A stretch of 64,000 nucleotides of DNA from Pagrus major (taxonomy: Eukaryota > Chordata > Actinopteri > Spariformes > Sparidae), in NCBI RefSeq assembly GCF_040436345.1, contig NC_133216.1, forward strand, positions 13,348,110-13,412,109, read 5' to 3'. Numbering within the stretch: position 1 is the stretch's first letter; every line of letters starts with the position of its first letter. Positions 52,801 to 64,000 of the stretch are shown piece after piece. The notes beneath the pieces are model-generated. The model was not told the DNA's origin. It saw only the letters and a program-made list of their open reading frames with translations, and did no database searches. Position numbers and translations under genes: made by a program.

Positions 52801-52977
52801 GTACTCTCGCTCAGCAGTATGAACCCTCAACAGATTCAACAGGCACTGCTTTACCTACAGTAAAGGGTGCCAAGTGGATTTGGTGTGTCTGAGTCAGTTT
52901 ATTCTGAATGTCCTTCCCGTTGTCCTTTTCACTTTTAAAACATGAAGTATACTTGTCAACATCATGTAACAGGTAAT
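49830..52977. other. Intergenic spacer between sucnr1 and aadac, left part
   Basis: AT-rich, with no coding sequence or clear element. Several T-rich runs and scattered AATAAA-like hexamers occur. Confidence 0.55.
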
Positions 52978-53507
52978 GGCCCTGACACACACTTTTTGGC
53001 CAAATGAGTATGTTGAATCTGGGGCGGACCCTGTAGGTGAGAGATATCTCTCTGATTGGCTGTTCAGCAAAGGTAAATTGGTGCTTAAGAAGAAATACGG
53101 AAAAAGAAAGGGATCGGCCCTCGAGAATGTCACCTCAGTATCCTTTGGTTATTATTTCATGTAGTTTCCCTCATTTTCCATCATCTTATCATGCATAGTC
53201 TCTATTAAAGATGACAAAATTAGTGGGAGTGGTTTGAAAATGATATACAAACACTGCTTTATCATAACGATTTGTCCGGAGATTTCCAGTTTTCCTTACT
53301 GAATGAGAAATACAGACTCCCGCCTTATAGGTCCGATATGGAGAGTTATTTCCTCTCACACCGGGGCAGAAGGTACGAGCTAGTTGGCAATCAGCTGAAG
53401 TTTGTTCAAGTGCAGTTTTTTGGCTGAGACACAGGCAATGAGAGGCAACATAACAGTCGGCCTCCGTTGCCGCTAAGTCTTTGATGTCGGTTTGGCGTGT
53501 CAGGGCC
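52978..53507. mobile_element. Terminal-inverted-repeat DNA element, likely non-autonomous (hAT-like)
   Basis: The left end GGCCCTGACACAC (52978-52990) is the inverted complement of the right end GCGTGTCAGGGCC (53495-53507), with 12 of 13 positions matching. The 530-bp interior has no transposase. Ends reading TAGGGCCCTGACAC... are common in percomorph genomes. I could not define a target-site duplication, so superfamily and exact borders are uncertain. Confidence 0.75.
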
Positions 53508-55644
53508 CTAACATGATGTTGACAGACACGTCTATTTTAGTATGTGGTCTTTACACCATATGTGATTGCATCCACACCCACACACACAGAAGTACAATTG
53601 ATCAGTAGTTAAAGGTCAAGTCAATTTATTGACAGATGACATTCAAATTAGAAATGATGCAAATCATAAGTTCTCCAGGAGGAAATCGAAAACAAAAATA
53701 AAAGTAGTCATATTTACAATTGAGAATGTAGCAGTGCTTAAGCAAATGACAAAAAAACAGCTGTAAAGCCGTCACTTGTTGAAGAAGTTACATACTTTTG
53801 TGTATTTCCCTAGTGACAATGAGAAATTGATTAAAAAAAAAATGCATATGAGACACTCAAACAAAGACATGCCTTGATTTTTAGCTTTTTTTGAACAGTA
53901 AAGCTTAAAGAACCACGAGACATTAAAGAACAGAGACATTTATAGAAAGGATTAGTTTTGGGTAACCTTTCCACCTCCCTGTTATCTTTTAGATGGTCAT
54001 CCCATGTGGAGAGAAGTCACTGGGTGATGTCACCCACAGATAAAAAGATAAGAGGGAGAGACAACTGAATGGTTTCAAGCCATCTCATATGATTGTTGGG
54101 CCTCAGGGTAAAATCAGTGCAACCTCATTTCCTCAGAATGTTGTCGGAGCAGAAGTTCAGGGACTAAAAGTTGACAGGATTAAAAAAGTGCAGTTTACCA
54201 CAGACCACAGAATTGGATGCAGCCTTAGTGCCAGCCTCCTGTCTGCACAAAATTCCATGTTACAAATTTCATCATGAAACTAGCACTTGGTCTGGCACTG
54301 GCAACTTCATCTAACAGCAGCACAGCAGCCTTCGTGCCATTGCTTACTTGTATTATTCATTACAAAAAGGCAGGTTTATATTGGGAACTATGCTAGCTTG
54401 ATGGTCAAATGTATGATTCAATGAGTATTATTCTTAATTCCATATGACTGTACTTGGGTTAACCATACATAAAGCTTTTACTAACTACAATAAAATCATG
54501 CTTGAACAAGGAAGCAAACACCTAACCCTATAAATCTTATTATCAGGAACTCTCAAGATGCTGAGACGTGTGGTGTGATGTAAAGTTTAAGGCAAATAAA
54601 GTGTTGCCCCAAATTCTTTCTTGGACATTATCTCTCTCTTTGCCATATTGCTACATCACACTCAGCTAAGCTCAATCACAAAAAAATGCGTATATGTATG
54701 GTGTGTAGAATGCCTCGAGGTATGCACATTGTAACATGATCATTACTTATAAATACCAATATTTTGTCTGGAATGTCGCTCATCACTTTTAACTGTGTGT
54801 TAAAAGCAAACAAGAATTTGTTTTATACTATGTGGAAAATTAGACTAGATGTGCAAAGATGTTTTCCTGATGAAGATATTCACGCAAATCAAGTCATTTA
54901 CTCACCAGCAAGCATCTGCCTGTGTTTTACATTTGTATTGGTTACGCAGCTGAGGGATAGTTCTTTACTTGTGAAAAACAAACCACTTGCCAACCTCTGA
55001 TGTAACATCAGGAACACAGGAGTTTCACATATCGAAACAATCTTAGGTTTTGATATCAGCTGCACTCAGTGATAAATGTTAACTTTGGCCAAACTGAATA
55101 TAATTTTTGGCTGTTGTGAAAATCCTTTCCAACTTTGCAGAGCTTAATACAAGATTCTTAAAAAACTCAAATGGAATACTTCAGATTCTCTAGTGGGATG
55201 ATCAGATCAGGTAGCAGTCCAAGACTGAGCAGCACCACACAGGGCCAGCTGCCACCTGCACACACACCGACCTTTGATATATTTCCGAGTTGATTTTTCC
55301 CTTCAGCTCTCTCAGGGTACTATTGTGTCTGTCAGACGGTGAAAACAGTACTACCATTGTACCAGACTGATTGTGTCATCCGTGTTGTGTTTCACTCAAA
55401 CCACCATATGTGAAAAAAAATATGACCTATTCTTTCAAAATCCTGTTTGCTACTGATATCTAATGTGGTGAAATACATGAGTGGAAAAAGAAGAAGTTAT
55501 TTCTCAACATATTTACAGACAATGTTATGACCAAAAGAAAAAGAAAGAAAAACAAAACGTTGAACACCAGAAGGGAAAACTATGCACCTACTCAAACACT
55601 GGTGCATTGTGTGGAAGAACTGGAATGATGATAGTCAAGAATTT
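53508..55644. other. Intergenic spacer and aadac 3' region
   Basis: No gene. The aadac 3' UTR should run leftward from 55645, but I could not pick a convincing minus-strand AATAAA within several hundred bases. Confidence 0.5.
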
Positions 55645-56271
55645 TTACAAGTTTTCCTTGAGCCATGTGATATAGTTCTCTGTCATGCGATCTGCAATCA
55701 GGAAGTCGGTTGGCCACAAGGTGAACATCAGCGCTCCGTGAAATCCTGTGTCATAGTGTTCATGCGTCACCTTGACACCAGCAGCACGGAGCCGTGTGAC
55801 ATACATGATCCCATCATCTCGAAGAACATCATACTCACATGTCAGAACGTAGGCCTTGGGCAGAGAGTGTAAGGCCGTGTCTGGAACCAGCAGGGGCGAT
55901 GCCCTCGGGTCAGCAAAAGATCGAGATGGTCCATCCATCCCAACTGCCTGCCCTCCAACTCCTTGCACCACAGCAGGAGCACTATAGTTGTATTTTCTAT
56001 GATATGTTTCTGGCAGAAAGGCGCTCCAGTTGACAAACTTTAGCAGGCTGGATGATTCAGGGTTGTTGTGGGTGTTTGCCATCATGGCTCTGAAAAGGGC
56101 CTTGTCGCTGGTGAAGTACTCACTCCAAAAACGCACCATGAGGGTGCGGGGCAAAATGGGCATGTCCTGATTCTGTTGATAGGAAGGAGTGTTGAGGTCC
56201 AAAGCCTGCAGCACAGGGTAGAGGAGTGCTTGGGCCTTCAAGTGAACCTGCCGACCAGGCTCTTTTTGTAA
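55645..56271 (-). CDS. aadac: aadac exon 5, C-terminal catalytic Asp/His
   Basis: The last coding exon has 208 codons plus stop. It starts [14 protein letters not shown] after CTCTTCACAG and contains [27 protein letters not shown], the acid motif YDVLRDDG (D352) and the base GFHG (H382), ending WLKENL. A Gly/Val-rich loop (about residues 304-319) is longer than in human AADAC. Confidence 0.95.
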   Translation of the reverse strand, partial: LQKEPGRQVHLKAQALLYPVLQALDLNTPSYQQNQDMPILPRTLMVRFWSEYFTSDKALFRAMMANTHNNPESSSLLKFVNWSAFLPETYHRKYNYSAPAVVQGVGGQAVGMDGPSRSFADPRASPLLVPDTALHSLPKAYVLTCEYDVLRDDGIMYVTRLRAAGVKVTHEHYDTGFHGALMFTLWPTDFLIADRMTENYITWLKENL

Positions 56272-59200
56272 CTGTGAAGAGAGACAGAGAGATATTTAAA
56301 GAAATTTGAATTGGATTAAAAATTGAATATGAACTGAAACTTTTTAGAAACAAACAAGCATCAACTGATCACATGTACGAGTCACGGCCATATACAAGAA
56401 GATCTGCATAACCCCCAGTGTTCTGTATTTGTCTGTCTCACTGAACTGTTGACAAGTCTTCTGTAAATTCAAAGCCAAGAATTATGGTGACCTATGACTT
56501 AACTCATGGATACAGTAGGAGAACTGGATTGGTATGACAGCACGCATGTTTACCAAATCATAACTTGCTCGACCAGAACATACACCAATCAGCCATGACA
56601 TTAAAACCACCGGCTTTATAGTCTGGAAGTTCCTCTTGTGCCACCAGAAATGCTCTGTTTCATCAAACATGGACAGAAGACCTCTAGTGGTGTCCTGTGG
56701 TGTCTCACAATGGGATGTTGGCAGTGAGGTCCAGTGGGTGTCCCACAGATGCTCAATCAGATCGGGATCTGGGGAATTTGGCGGGCAGGTCGACTCATTT
56801 GGCTCTTTGACATGTTCCTGGGGTCATTCCCGAGCAGTTTTTGTGGTGCACTGCTGGGGGGGGTGTCAAGTGGCATCCACACAAATGCCAAGACCTAAGG
56901 TTTCCCAGCAGAACATTGCATTGTACTAGATGATTAATGTTATTTTCGTCATCTGTTAGTGGTTTTAATGTTGTGGCTGATCGGTAGGCCAGAATAAGCA
57001 TCTTAGGAATCTTTTCTGATTGTCTGGTTATTATGAAAACAAAAGAATAATGCAGTGGGTATTTAAAACAAAATCTAAATGTACGGCAGATTACCTTTAT
57101 TTGGGTAAGAAAGAGAACAAAACATGTTAATATGAGAGCAATCAAACCTTTTTTTACTGCCACTTCACTAACAAATCAAACAGGGTATGTCTAATCCGTG
57201 AACTACTGCGATTATGCAGCATGCTCCCCTGCACCAGAGGCAGCAGAAAACTGAGCCAACAAACATTTCCTTGGGTTCTCTACGTGCCTGAGAGCTCGTT
57301 TGGCTGACTTTCTGGGGAATCTGACAAATGGGAGGAAAGGCATACAGCACATTTTTGGGGGACAGCCATGACCCATTAGAGTGGAGTATCATGGAGTCAC
57401 CCTCATGACAGTGCAAAGCAGTAAGTACACTGGGTTATTGCCTTGAAGTAAACAAATCCCTATCTACCAGCCTGATGCCTGACTCATCATGTCAATGTTG
57501 TCTACTAATAGGGTGCCAAGGGACATAATGTCTACTTCAGAATCTTGTAGACCAGCTGAGTGAAGCACTTTGAAGGATCGGCTACCCTCCATGGTGCAAC
57601 ACTAGAAGTCTCCATGGCTTTGAACAGGGATGTTGAATGCCAAAGAGGTAATGCACCTGTTGGCTTGGATTTGGTGCTTTTCTTTGAGTTGATTCCAAAC
57701 CCCTACTGTGTTAGGCACCGTGTCAACTCGACTGTGTGCATAAAGGCCCACCACCCAGAAAGGGCAAGAGGATTGAGGTCATCTAGGTGAAATAAAGGAA
57801 TTATACACATTAACGTCTTTGCAAACCCATTTATGGGTAACTATGGCTGGAACACGTCAACTTTATAGCTTGGTACAAAAACCTGATTTCTTTTTTTTAT
57901 AGTGGGATTTTTTTGATTTCTCCTTTTTCCAACTGGTGAATGGACGATCTCCTTACGCTACAGCTGGTGTCTTTGCTGTGCTTTTTGTCAGATCCTCTGC
58001 ACAGGCTAAGTTGTTTACAGTTTCACTTATTGAGGGTGCCACATTGTCAAGCAGCCCTTCACCTTTAATGAAGACTCCCAACTGACTCTATAATCCTGAT
58101 CAAGCCTTTATTGTCTACTCTAGCACTGCAAATTCCCCAGAATTAACTATCTTAATCATATGTTCTAAGAATATTCACATTTTTGTGAGAACAGTGTAGT
58201 TACTGTGGTTTTGACACTCGTGGCTGCTGGTCACTTGTTTGTTCTACTTACTCTAAGTGAGTTTGTATCAGAGAAATCGGCTCAAAATTAAAGTTGTTAC
58301 CTGCTAAACAGTTTAGATCCGTAAGATAATATTATACAATGTAGGCCATGATATGGTGGGTCACTATTTGTCACCTTAAACCCAACACAGAACACATTTT
58401 CTTATAGTTCAGAGTAATAAATACTATTATCTACTACTGCTTTATCTAAATTGGCTCATTAACCTTGTCTCACATCATTTATTCATACAGTTCTTTTCCC
58501 GTATATGAACCAGAAAAATAGAGCTGGCAGTAGAAAGAAAAAATAGATGCAGTACCTGCTGTGAGACAGCAGCTGCCAGGTTCCCCCCTGCACTATCCCC
58601 AGCCACAGCAATGCGACCTGGGTCCACAGAGTACTGGGCCAGCACCCCCTTCTGGAGGAAATGTTTGACCACACGGTATACGTCCTCATATGGGACAGGG
58701 AAGTGGTGAGCAGGGGCAAGGCGGTACCTGAAAAAGCAGAAAGGTGCAGATTAAAGCCAGAGAATAAATAAACATGAGCTTTGAAGGCCATGTGCACAGT
58801 TAACATATTGAGCCAGGGATAATAAACAGGATGATATGACATTTAGGGGATAGCAGGTGACAAACTGAAGTGTAAATACCAGCTGAAAAGCTGTAATGAC
58901 AAAATGTAATTGTAATGTAATGTAAGATTTAGGACTGTGTTAATTATTTTAATAGGTTTGTTAACACAACTACAAACAGTAGTTTTAAAGTTTAGCTTTC
59001 TCATTTCATTTGGTAGTGTTTGGGAGAAGAAATAAGTAAATAAATAAATGACGCAGCTGCTCAACCAGGCTGTAATTGATTAGAACAAACTTTAGAGACA
59101 TAATAGGCAAAATTAAGAGAATGACAAGTAATCTTAACACTCATTAAGTGATATTGATTTTGTGTAAATTTGGCAGATTTATCTAAATGACTCGTCTTTA

Positions 59201-62200
59201 TTTGGATTTTGATTAAAAAATCCTCACAAATATATCTTCTATCATAGATGTAAAATAAAATAAATTGTGTTGAAATCCACAGATAACTCTTTCTTAAAAT
59301 TAGCTCTGGTTAATGGCAATAAAGTTTCAGTTGCATGTCAAAAATGTGTTGTAATATTCAATGTTTTATTAAACAATTGATACGAACTTCCACTGACCTA
59401 TGCCCTGTTGGTGTTATAAGTGTTTCAATCTAGAAGCCAAATGTTACACATGGCTGACTTTGAGATTGGGAAATGCTGGAATTACTCATTGAACCTTTAA
59501 CAAATTGCAGACAGGAATTCAGATGAGGCAGATAAGGCAATCCCCCCACACTAACATACTGATCTACTCTCCCTCCCACTGTCAAATGCTGTATGTCAAC
59601 AAGAACATTAGTATGAATAAGCTAAATTGTCGATAAATGCTGAAAACTGTGAGTTAGTAGGGCACTGGCAAAATACAAGTTACAGCACTAAGAGCTGGAT
59701 GTGCCAAAGAACAACAGTAAGTGAAGCTGTGGAACAGGGAAAAAGCCTTGCCAGACCCAAATGAAAACCTGTTAGCTTCACTCTACTGCATCCTTACTTT
59801 CATCTAGCTTGTGATTAATGAAGGAGGACAGGCACATACAACAACAGAAAATTGTGTGAGAGACAAAGAGAAAGAGTGGGGGAAACAGAAGGACTTCACT
59901 TTCAGCAATGTAGAAGAGGAAATGTTGAGTGAAATAATGATGTTTATGAATTAAATATGCCTCTCCCTACAACGCCCAGCAGTTTGTGCAGTATATCACA
60001 GCAGCTGAATTTAACTGTATATAAAATATGAAAAACTTACTCTACAGAAAGAACCACTGCATCGAGCTCAGTGACCATTTTTCTGGCCAGGAGATCATAT
60101 GGACTCATCCCTGCAGAGAGGAAGCAGACACAGATCAGAACAGAGATACCAAAAAACACAAATCACCACAATGACATGGTAGGTAACACTGCAGTAACAG
60201 AGATGAACCCACCATCTAGCCCAACAGTACTTACTGGTGAGATTCGTGTTTCTGTAATTGTTACAGCCGTTCAACAGATTGCAAGAACAGCATGAGATGT
60301 GTCAAACTCTGTGTCATGTCATTACATCTCGGATTAGCTTCGAGGTTCCCACTGCTCCAGCAGACGGTGTGTTATTTTGTCAGGAAACTGTGAAAGCTTG
60401 GTGGCTTTTGTTTGATAGTTTGTTCATTATTTATGATCCTGTCATAATAACTGTCATAGGGAGTCTATATAAAGCTGGATAGTAATTTGGCGCATCAATC
60501 AAATAGTGAATTTTCAAAGTATTTTCTCATCGTAATGGTAGAATTACTGTGTGATGAACACATCACAAACATTGTGTATTACCCATCTATCAATCTTTCT
60601 ATCAACCCTTAAAGCCATAAAAATGCCATATTCCTGTGTGATACAGGAGTAGACAGGCCCACCCATCAACTTACTGGAACTCCCCAGACACCATCCTCCA
60701 CCGTGGAGGTATATGACAGCTCTCCTGAGCTCAGTGTCACCGCCCCGCTGTTTTGGCTGGTACAGCACCACCTCCACTCCATCAAACTTCTCCTCTGTCA
60801 CCTTGACATGCTCGTCAGACACTGGCACTACCCTTTCAGCCAGAGTAATGAAGTACATTACCCCCATGTAGTCCTTCAGCCCCAGTAATTCACTGAAGTC
60901 TGCCTGGAAAGCAAAAAAGACCATGAGATATAGAGAGAAAGTACTGAATTTCTTATTGTTCATCAAACCCGCACCAATATATTGCCTATTTTACATAGAC
61001 AAGATACAAGTACCGCCAGTTTATCCTACGTAAAGCTCATAACATTCAGAACAGAAAGCACAAAGAAGTCAAACTATGTGGTCAATAACAGAAAGAGAGG
61101 GAGTAGTCATGTGAATGCTTCCTTGTATAATGTTAACAGCACCCCCTTACGTTATTTGTTTTGAGAGGTCATAACTAAATGATTAGTAATAAAAGCATGA
61201 CTCATGTATTTATAACTTGCAAGATAGGTAGTGGTGGCTGGCATGAGGCTAATCAGCTGATGCTCTTCTACTTCCACAACAAACTCATAACAGAGACATA
61301 CATTTGAAGCTCTACGTGGTATCAGGGACTCATATCAGTCTGAAGGAAAGAAAAACTGGAGCATTCTGTTTCAATAAATAAAACTAATTATAAATAGAAA
61401 ACCCCGAACAGAACCCCTTCCAATAAAAATGCATTCTATTCAGAATTTGACTAGTAAAAACATTGAATATTTGGTTTGAGAGAAAAAGACATATATCAAA
61501 GTCTGCAGTACATTTCCCAAGACTAAGGTCTGATTAAAAATATAAAACACTTATTATAATGACACCCTTATTGGGTAATGAATATTTGAAGAGAATGGCT
61601 GTGTGCCTGGTCCTGGGGAATACATTTGGCTATATAATTCAACACTACAGGCTCAAATAAAAGGTTTGAATATGTGATGCATTAGATGTCACAAAATATT
61701 AATGAGATTTACTTTTTTAAAGTTATTTTTCATGCTGAAATGTTTCTGTTTCCCTTATAAATAAGAAATGACTCTTTAAAACTTAACCCTATGCTCTCAA
61801 CAGCCTGTTTTAAATGTTGCCTCAAACTACTGCAGCACCTTTCTACTTGAGTATTTTGCTCTTTAAATGGTGACAAAGGTGTGGCAAAACAAAGCCACCA
61901 CTGATTTTCATACTACTGTTACAACCATGTGTGCATAACCGGATGTGTTGTGTTTTAAACCTATAAAGAGCTGCACCAGTCATTAGCAAGTGCAGTTTCC
62001 TTAATAAGGTCTATTATTAGAACAGGTGAGCAGGGCTATACAACACATGGATTAGCATCTGATATAATCTGGTGTAACCAGCATGTATATCTACATCAGC
62101 AAAATACAATAAAGGTTTACCCTGCCACCTTAAGGCAGGACAATTATGCATGTATGTCATCTGATATATGGTTAATCATGTATTTAACTGTCATAAGAAA

Positions 62201-62450
62201 TGCATGTGCGTCCATAGCTTATTCTATAAGGATTTATTTCCAATGTAATGCTCAGAACAGCAGACCTAAGGTAGCAGGACAGTCTGAGAGAATACAGTGT
62301 TTTTCTTACCAGGTGGCTGAGACTTCTGAAGAAAGAGTTGGTCAGCATGAGTTTCCATCTCTCTTCAATCTCCTCCGGAATGGGCTCGTAAATATAATAA
62401 GCGGTAAAAGAGCAGACAGCGACGAATAAAATGATGCTTCCCAGCCTCAT
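55645..62450 (-). CDS. aadac: Arylacetamide deacetylase-like serine esterase, five exons
   Basis: CDS is complement of 62450-62310, 60903-60675, 60110-60041, 58727-58556 and 56271-55645, giving 412 residues (human AADAC 399). All four introns are GT-AG. This HSL-type alpha/beta hydrolase family hydrolyses amides and esters, including acylglycerols and xenobiotics, at the ER membrane facing the lumen. The N-terminus (about residues 4-21) is a hydrophobic signal anchor followed by YYIYEPIP. The oxyanion motif HGGG is at 114-117, the nucleophile GDSAGG at S192, and the acid and base at D352 ([10 protein letters not shown]) and H382 (GFHGA). Spacing matches human S189/D343/H373 apart from about six extra residues in the segment between nucleophile and acid. 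The C-terminus ITWLKENL matches AADAC closely; the stretch [14 protein letters not shown] is closer to NCEH1. Adjacency to sucnr1 favours AADAC. The start has A at -3. No clear AATAAA was seen just downstream. Confidence 0.93.
56272..58555 (-). other. aadac intron 4
   Basis: The largest intron (2284 bp), hosting the Tc1-like deletion derivative. The rest (57160-58555) shows no gene. Short open frames around 57560-57790 are not recognised. Confidence 0.85.
56583..56984 (-). mobile_element. Tc1-like internal deletion derivative in aadac intron 4
   Basis: The element is about 402 bp and flanked by TA dinucleotides (56581-56582 and 56985-56986). Its terminal inverted repeats share ATCAGCC(A)...ACATTAAAACCAC, typical of a teleost Tc1/mariner family whose ends read CACCGATCAGCCATAACATT. 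Read on the minus strand, the interior keeps two transposase fragments: ATGTTCTGCTGGGAAACCTT (near 56900) and AAATTCCCCAGATC...GAGCATCTGTGGGA (near 56750-56780). The second encodes the NSPD...EHLW-like C-terminal DDE region. Most of the transposase is missing and the rest is frameshifted, so it is non-autonomous. Confidence 0.85.
58556..58727 (-). CDS. aadac: aadac exon 4 with catalytic serine
   Basis: It follows GCTTTTTCAG and completes the split Glu codon as EYRLAP. It encodes [18 protein letters not shown] and the nucleophile elbow [13 protein letters not shown], and ends at SQQ before GTACTG, a phase-0 donor. The catalytic serine is residue 192. Confidence 0.94.
58728..60040 (-). other. 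aadac intron 3
   Basis: 1313-bp AT-rich GT-AG intron; nothing recognised inside. Intron 2 (60111-60674) is likewise plain. Confidence 0.85.
60041..60110 (-). CDS. aadac: aadac exon 3 (70 bp)
   Basis: A short exon between CTCTGCAG and GTAAGT. It completes the codon split by intron 2 and encodes [19 protein letters not shown], matching the YDLL...LDAVVVS segment of AADAC. The 70-bp length keeps frame with both neighbours. It ends with two nucleotides of a split Glu codon. Confidence 0.9.
60675..60903 (-). CDS. aadac: aadac exon 2 (residues 48-123 plus 1 nt), oxyanion-hole exon
   Basis: The exon follows TTTGCTTTCCAG and begins ADFSELLGL. It contains the strand-forming segment [18 protein letters not shown] and the [10 protein letters not shown] oxyanion motif. 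It ends with one nucleotide of a split codon before GTAAGT. Confidence 0.93.
60904..62309 (-). other. aadac intron 1
   Basis: 1406-bp GT-AG intron, AT-rich, with no embedded gene seen. Confidence 0.85.
62310..62450 (-). CDS. aadac: aadac exon 1 (residues 1-47)
   Basis: It encodes the start MRLGSIILF, the signal-anchor helix and the [15 protein letters not shown] segment. It ends on a codon boundary (CACCTG) followed by GTAAGA, a phase-0 donor. The length and the membrane-anchor-plus-WKLML pattern match the AADAC/NCEH1 family first exon. Confidence 0.92.
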
Positions 62451-62830
62451 TTTACGACGTGCGTTCCCGGCAACTGACTACGGGGTGCGAAACACAAACA
62501 GACTGTTATCTGCGCTCGTTAACAAGTCGCCCCGGTGCGCCGCACAAAGCGTTTTACGCTCGGAATTAATTTTGGATCCGGACCAGCTAAATGTGACAGC
62601 ACGTGTTTGGTGTCATTTGATGGTTATCGGCGTGCATGTTCGGAGCTTTTCTTCGCTGCTCGTGCGCGTTCCGTAATGCATGTCCGTCTCGTGGAGCCCG
62701 GAGAATTAATTTAGGTGTCGGTGATAGGGAGACAGGAGCGCGCGCTCTGTGCGCTACTCACGAGGCAGAACCGTCCCACCTTGGCCCGCACCGCAAATTC
62801 CTCGGGTACCTCCTGAGCGTGCACGACTAA
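62451..62830 (-). promoter_or_regulatory. Candidate aadac promoter, CpG-rich
   Basis: This stretch directly upstream of the aadac ATG is clearly richer in G+C and CpG than its AT-rich surroundings, with many CG dinucleotides. No convincing TATA box was seen, so a CpG-island-type promoter is likely. The extent is by eye and the transcription start is unknown. Confidence 0.45.
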
Positions 62831-64000
62831 ACTTTGTGCCAAGATACAACCGATGCAAAAACACCACAGTGACTCATGCATTCAACTGTGCAGATTTTTT
62901 TCTTCTTTACCCTGATTGATTCAAACACATTTTAAAAGTCAGAAATATAACCCTTATAGTGATATATATATTTTTTTTTTCTTGAAGGGAAAGTCACCCC
63001 CAGATTCCTGCAGCTGCTGCACAAAAGTGTCAGCTCAGCGCAGCAGCACACAGAATGACTGTAGTGCAGCTCAACAGCTATGGTTGCAAGGCAGCCTAGG
63101 CTAATTATATTATTGGTGACAGAGCCAGATGAGATGTCTAGTTTCCTGGCAGGACCTACTGTCAATGCAATATGACTCTCACATGCACTCACGTTTTGAA
63201 AAGACTCTGCACGAGGAACTGATTTAGTGCTGCGGCAGTTTGACCGAGAACTTGTAAGTTCAGGACAGACCCAGTACATGAGGTTACTTTGATTTTGTTT
63301 GGCTTTTATGCCCACCTCTTCAGTCATGACAACATAAACACACAGGTGCCAGTGTAGTGTTATTTCGCGCAGAATGAAGCCTCACAGGGGGCAGCTTAGG
63401 CCACTAAGTACTGATAAACCACATCCATATCAAGGTTTTCAAAAAGAAAAGAGTCTTATCAGAATGTATACATATGCAGTATTCTCATATGACAGGTTGA
63501 GGACAATGTATTCAGAGATTTATTTTGGTGCAGACTACTTTATTCTAGGCTTGCCCCCAATTCTGTCAAACAGCATAAAGGACGAGTGTAAGTTTGCCCT
63601 CAAACAGGAACGTGAGTAAAATCCCCAATGTAAATTGTATGTGTTGTACAGTAGTGGGATTTATCTGCAGCCTTCACCTCAGAAACCTACACCACATGCC
63701 TCCACGTGACTCTGCGTTGACCTCGGTGTTATGACCTTTTCAAAGTTTCTCTAAGTCAAGTTGGAATTTGTAATTGGCCTGTGTTTAGGGGCTGGCAAGT
63801 GTCTCCTTCCATCAGCCGTCAAACTCTATTGAGATGCAATCTGCAGGATCCAGAGGGTGACGGAGGCTTGGTGAAAGCCTCTGTGAGACTGATCACTGCT
63901 GAGCGGTGGAATACTAAATCTCTTCTCTGAATACAAAATCACACTTCAGACACTCCGGGATTCTCCCTGGAATTCCCTCCCTCCTTTTCGCCTCCAACCA
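62831..64000. other. No supported gene at the right edge
   Basis: Upstream flank of aadac. No exon is recognised up to the window end. The stretch 63374-63619 is open for 81 codons but has no known domain. Confidence 0.5.

Noticed and set aside
55645..62450. Calling this gene nceh1
   Set aside because: Some motifs are NCEH1-like, but the [10 protein letters not shown] and WLKENL motifs and adjacency to sucnr1 fit AADAC better; the alternative is noted in the entry.

Overview
The window looks like a percomorph-type teleost fish chromosome. It has spliced vertebrate genes with GT-AG introns, very abundant (GT/CA)n microsatellites, and many degraded mobile elements of kinds typical of teleosts: a tRNA-derived SINE, the 3' end of a non-LTR retrotransposon, a Ty3/gypsy LTR, a Tc1 deletion derivative, several terminal-inverted-repeat elements and foldback repeats. 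No database could be searched, so element and gene names rest on recognised sequence features.

Two protein-coding genes can be reconstructed in full, both in the right third. (1) sucnr1, the succinate receptor, lies on the plus strand at 48336-49669. It has two exons. The first contributes only the ATG. The 356-bp intron carries a roughly 142-bp (GT)n tract, and the second exon encodes residues 2-325 of a class A GPCR. (2) An aadac-like gene for a membrane-anchored arylacetamide deacetylase/neutral lipid esterase lies on the minus strand at 62450-55645. Its five exons give a 412-residue protein with HGGG, GDSAGG and the Asp/His of the catalytic triad. The two genes converge tail to tail about 6 kb apart. 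AADAC and SUCNR1 are also neighbours in mammals (established knowledge), which supports both names.

The left 38 kb (1-38400) has no coding gene I can support. It holds microsatellites, purine/pyrimidine tracts, mobile-element remnants and homeodomain-motif-rich stretches that may be conserved regulatory DNA. Two stretches (about 12000-11712 and 18480-18211) look like minus-strand promoter/5'-UTR exon candidates. One (13033-13108) looks like a small plus-strand exon. None is proven. A large intron or regulatory landscape of a neighbouring gene (MBNL1 is near SUCNR1 in mammals) is a possible but untested explanation.

The middle (38400-48300) is rich in local duplications. It contains a recent ~1.3-kb tandem duplication whose units each hold a 60-bp-arm hairpin, a higher-order minisatellite at 43405-44215, diverged local direct repeats, and a gypsy LTR (47418-48005) ending about 330 bp upstream of the sucnr1 start codon. 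An 82-bp piece of sucnr1 intron 1 also occurs 1.5 kb upstream, inside the GC-rich sequence beside the LTR.

I found no CRISPR array, bacterial-type system or wholly new protein family. The most interesting signals are structural: the sucnr1 promoter/intron region remodelled by repeats, the duplicated hairpins, the higher-order satellite and the possible noncoding exons in the left part.
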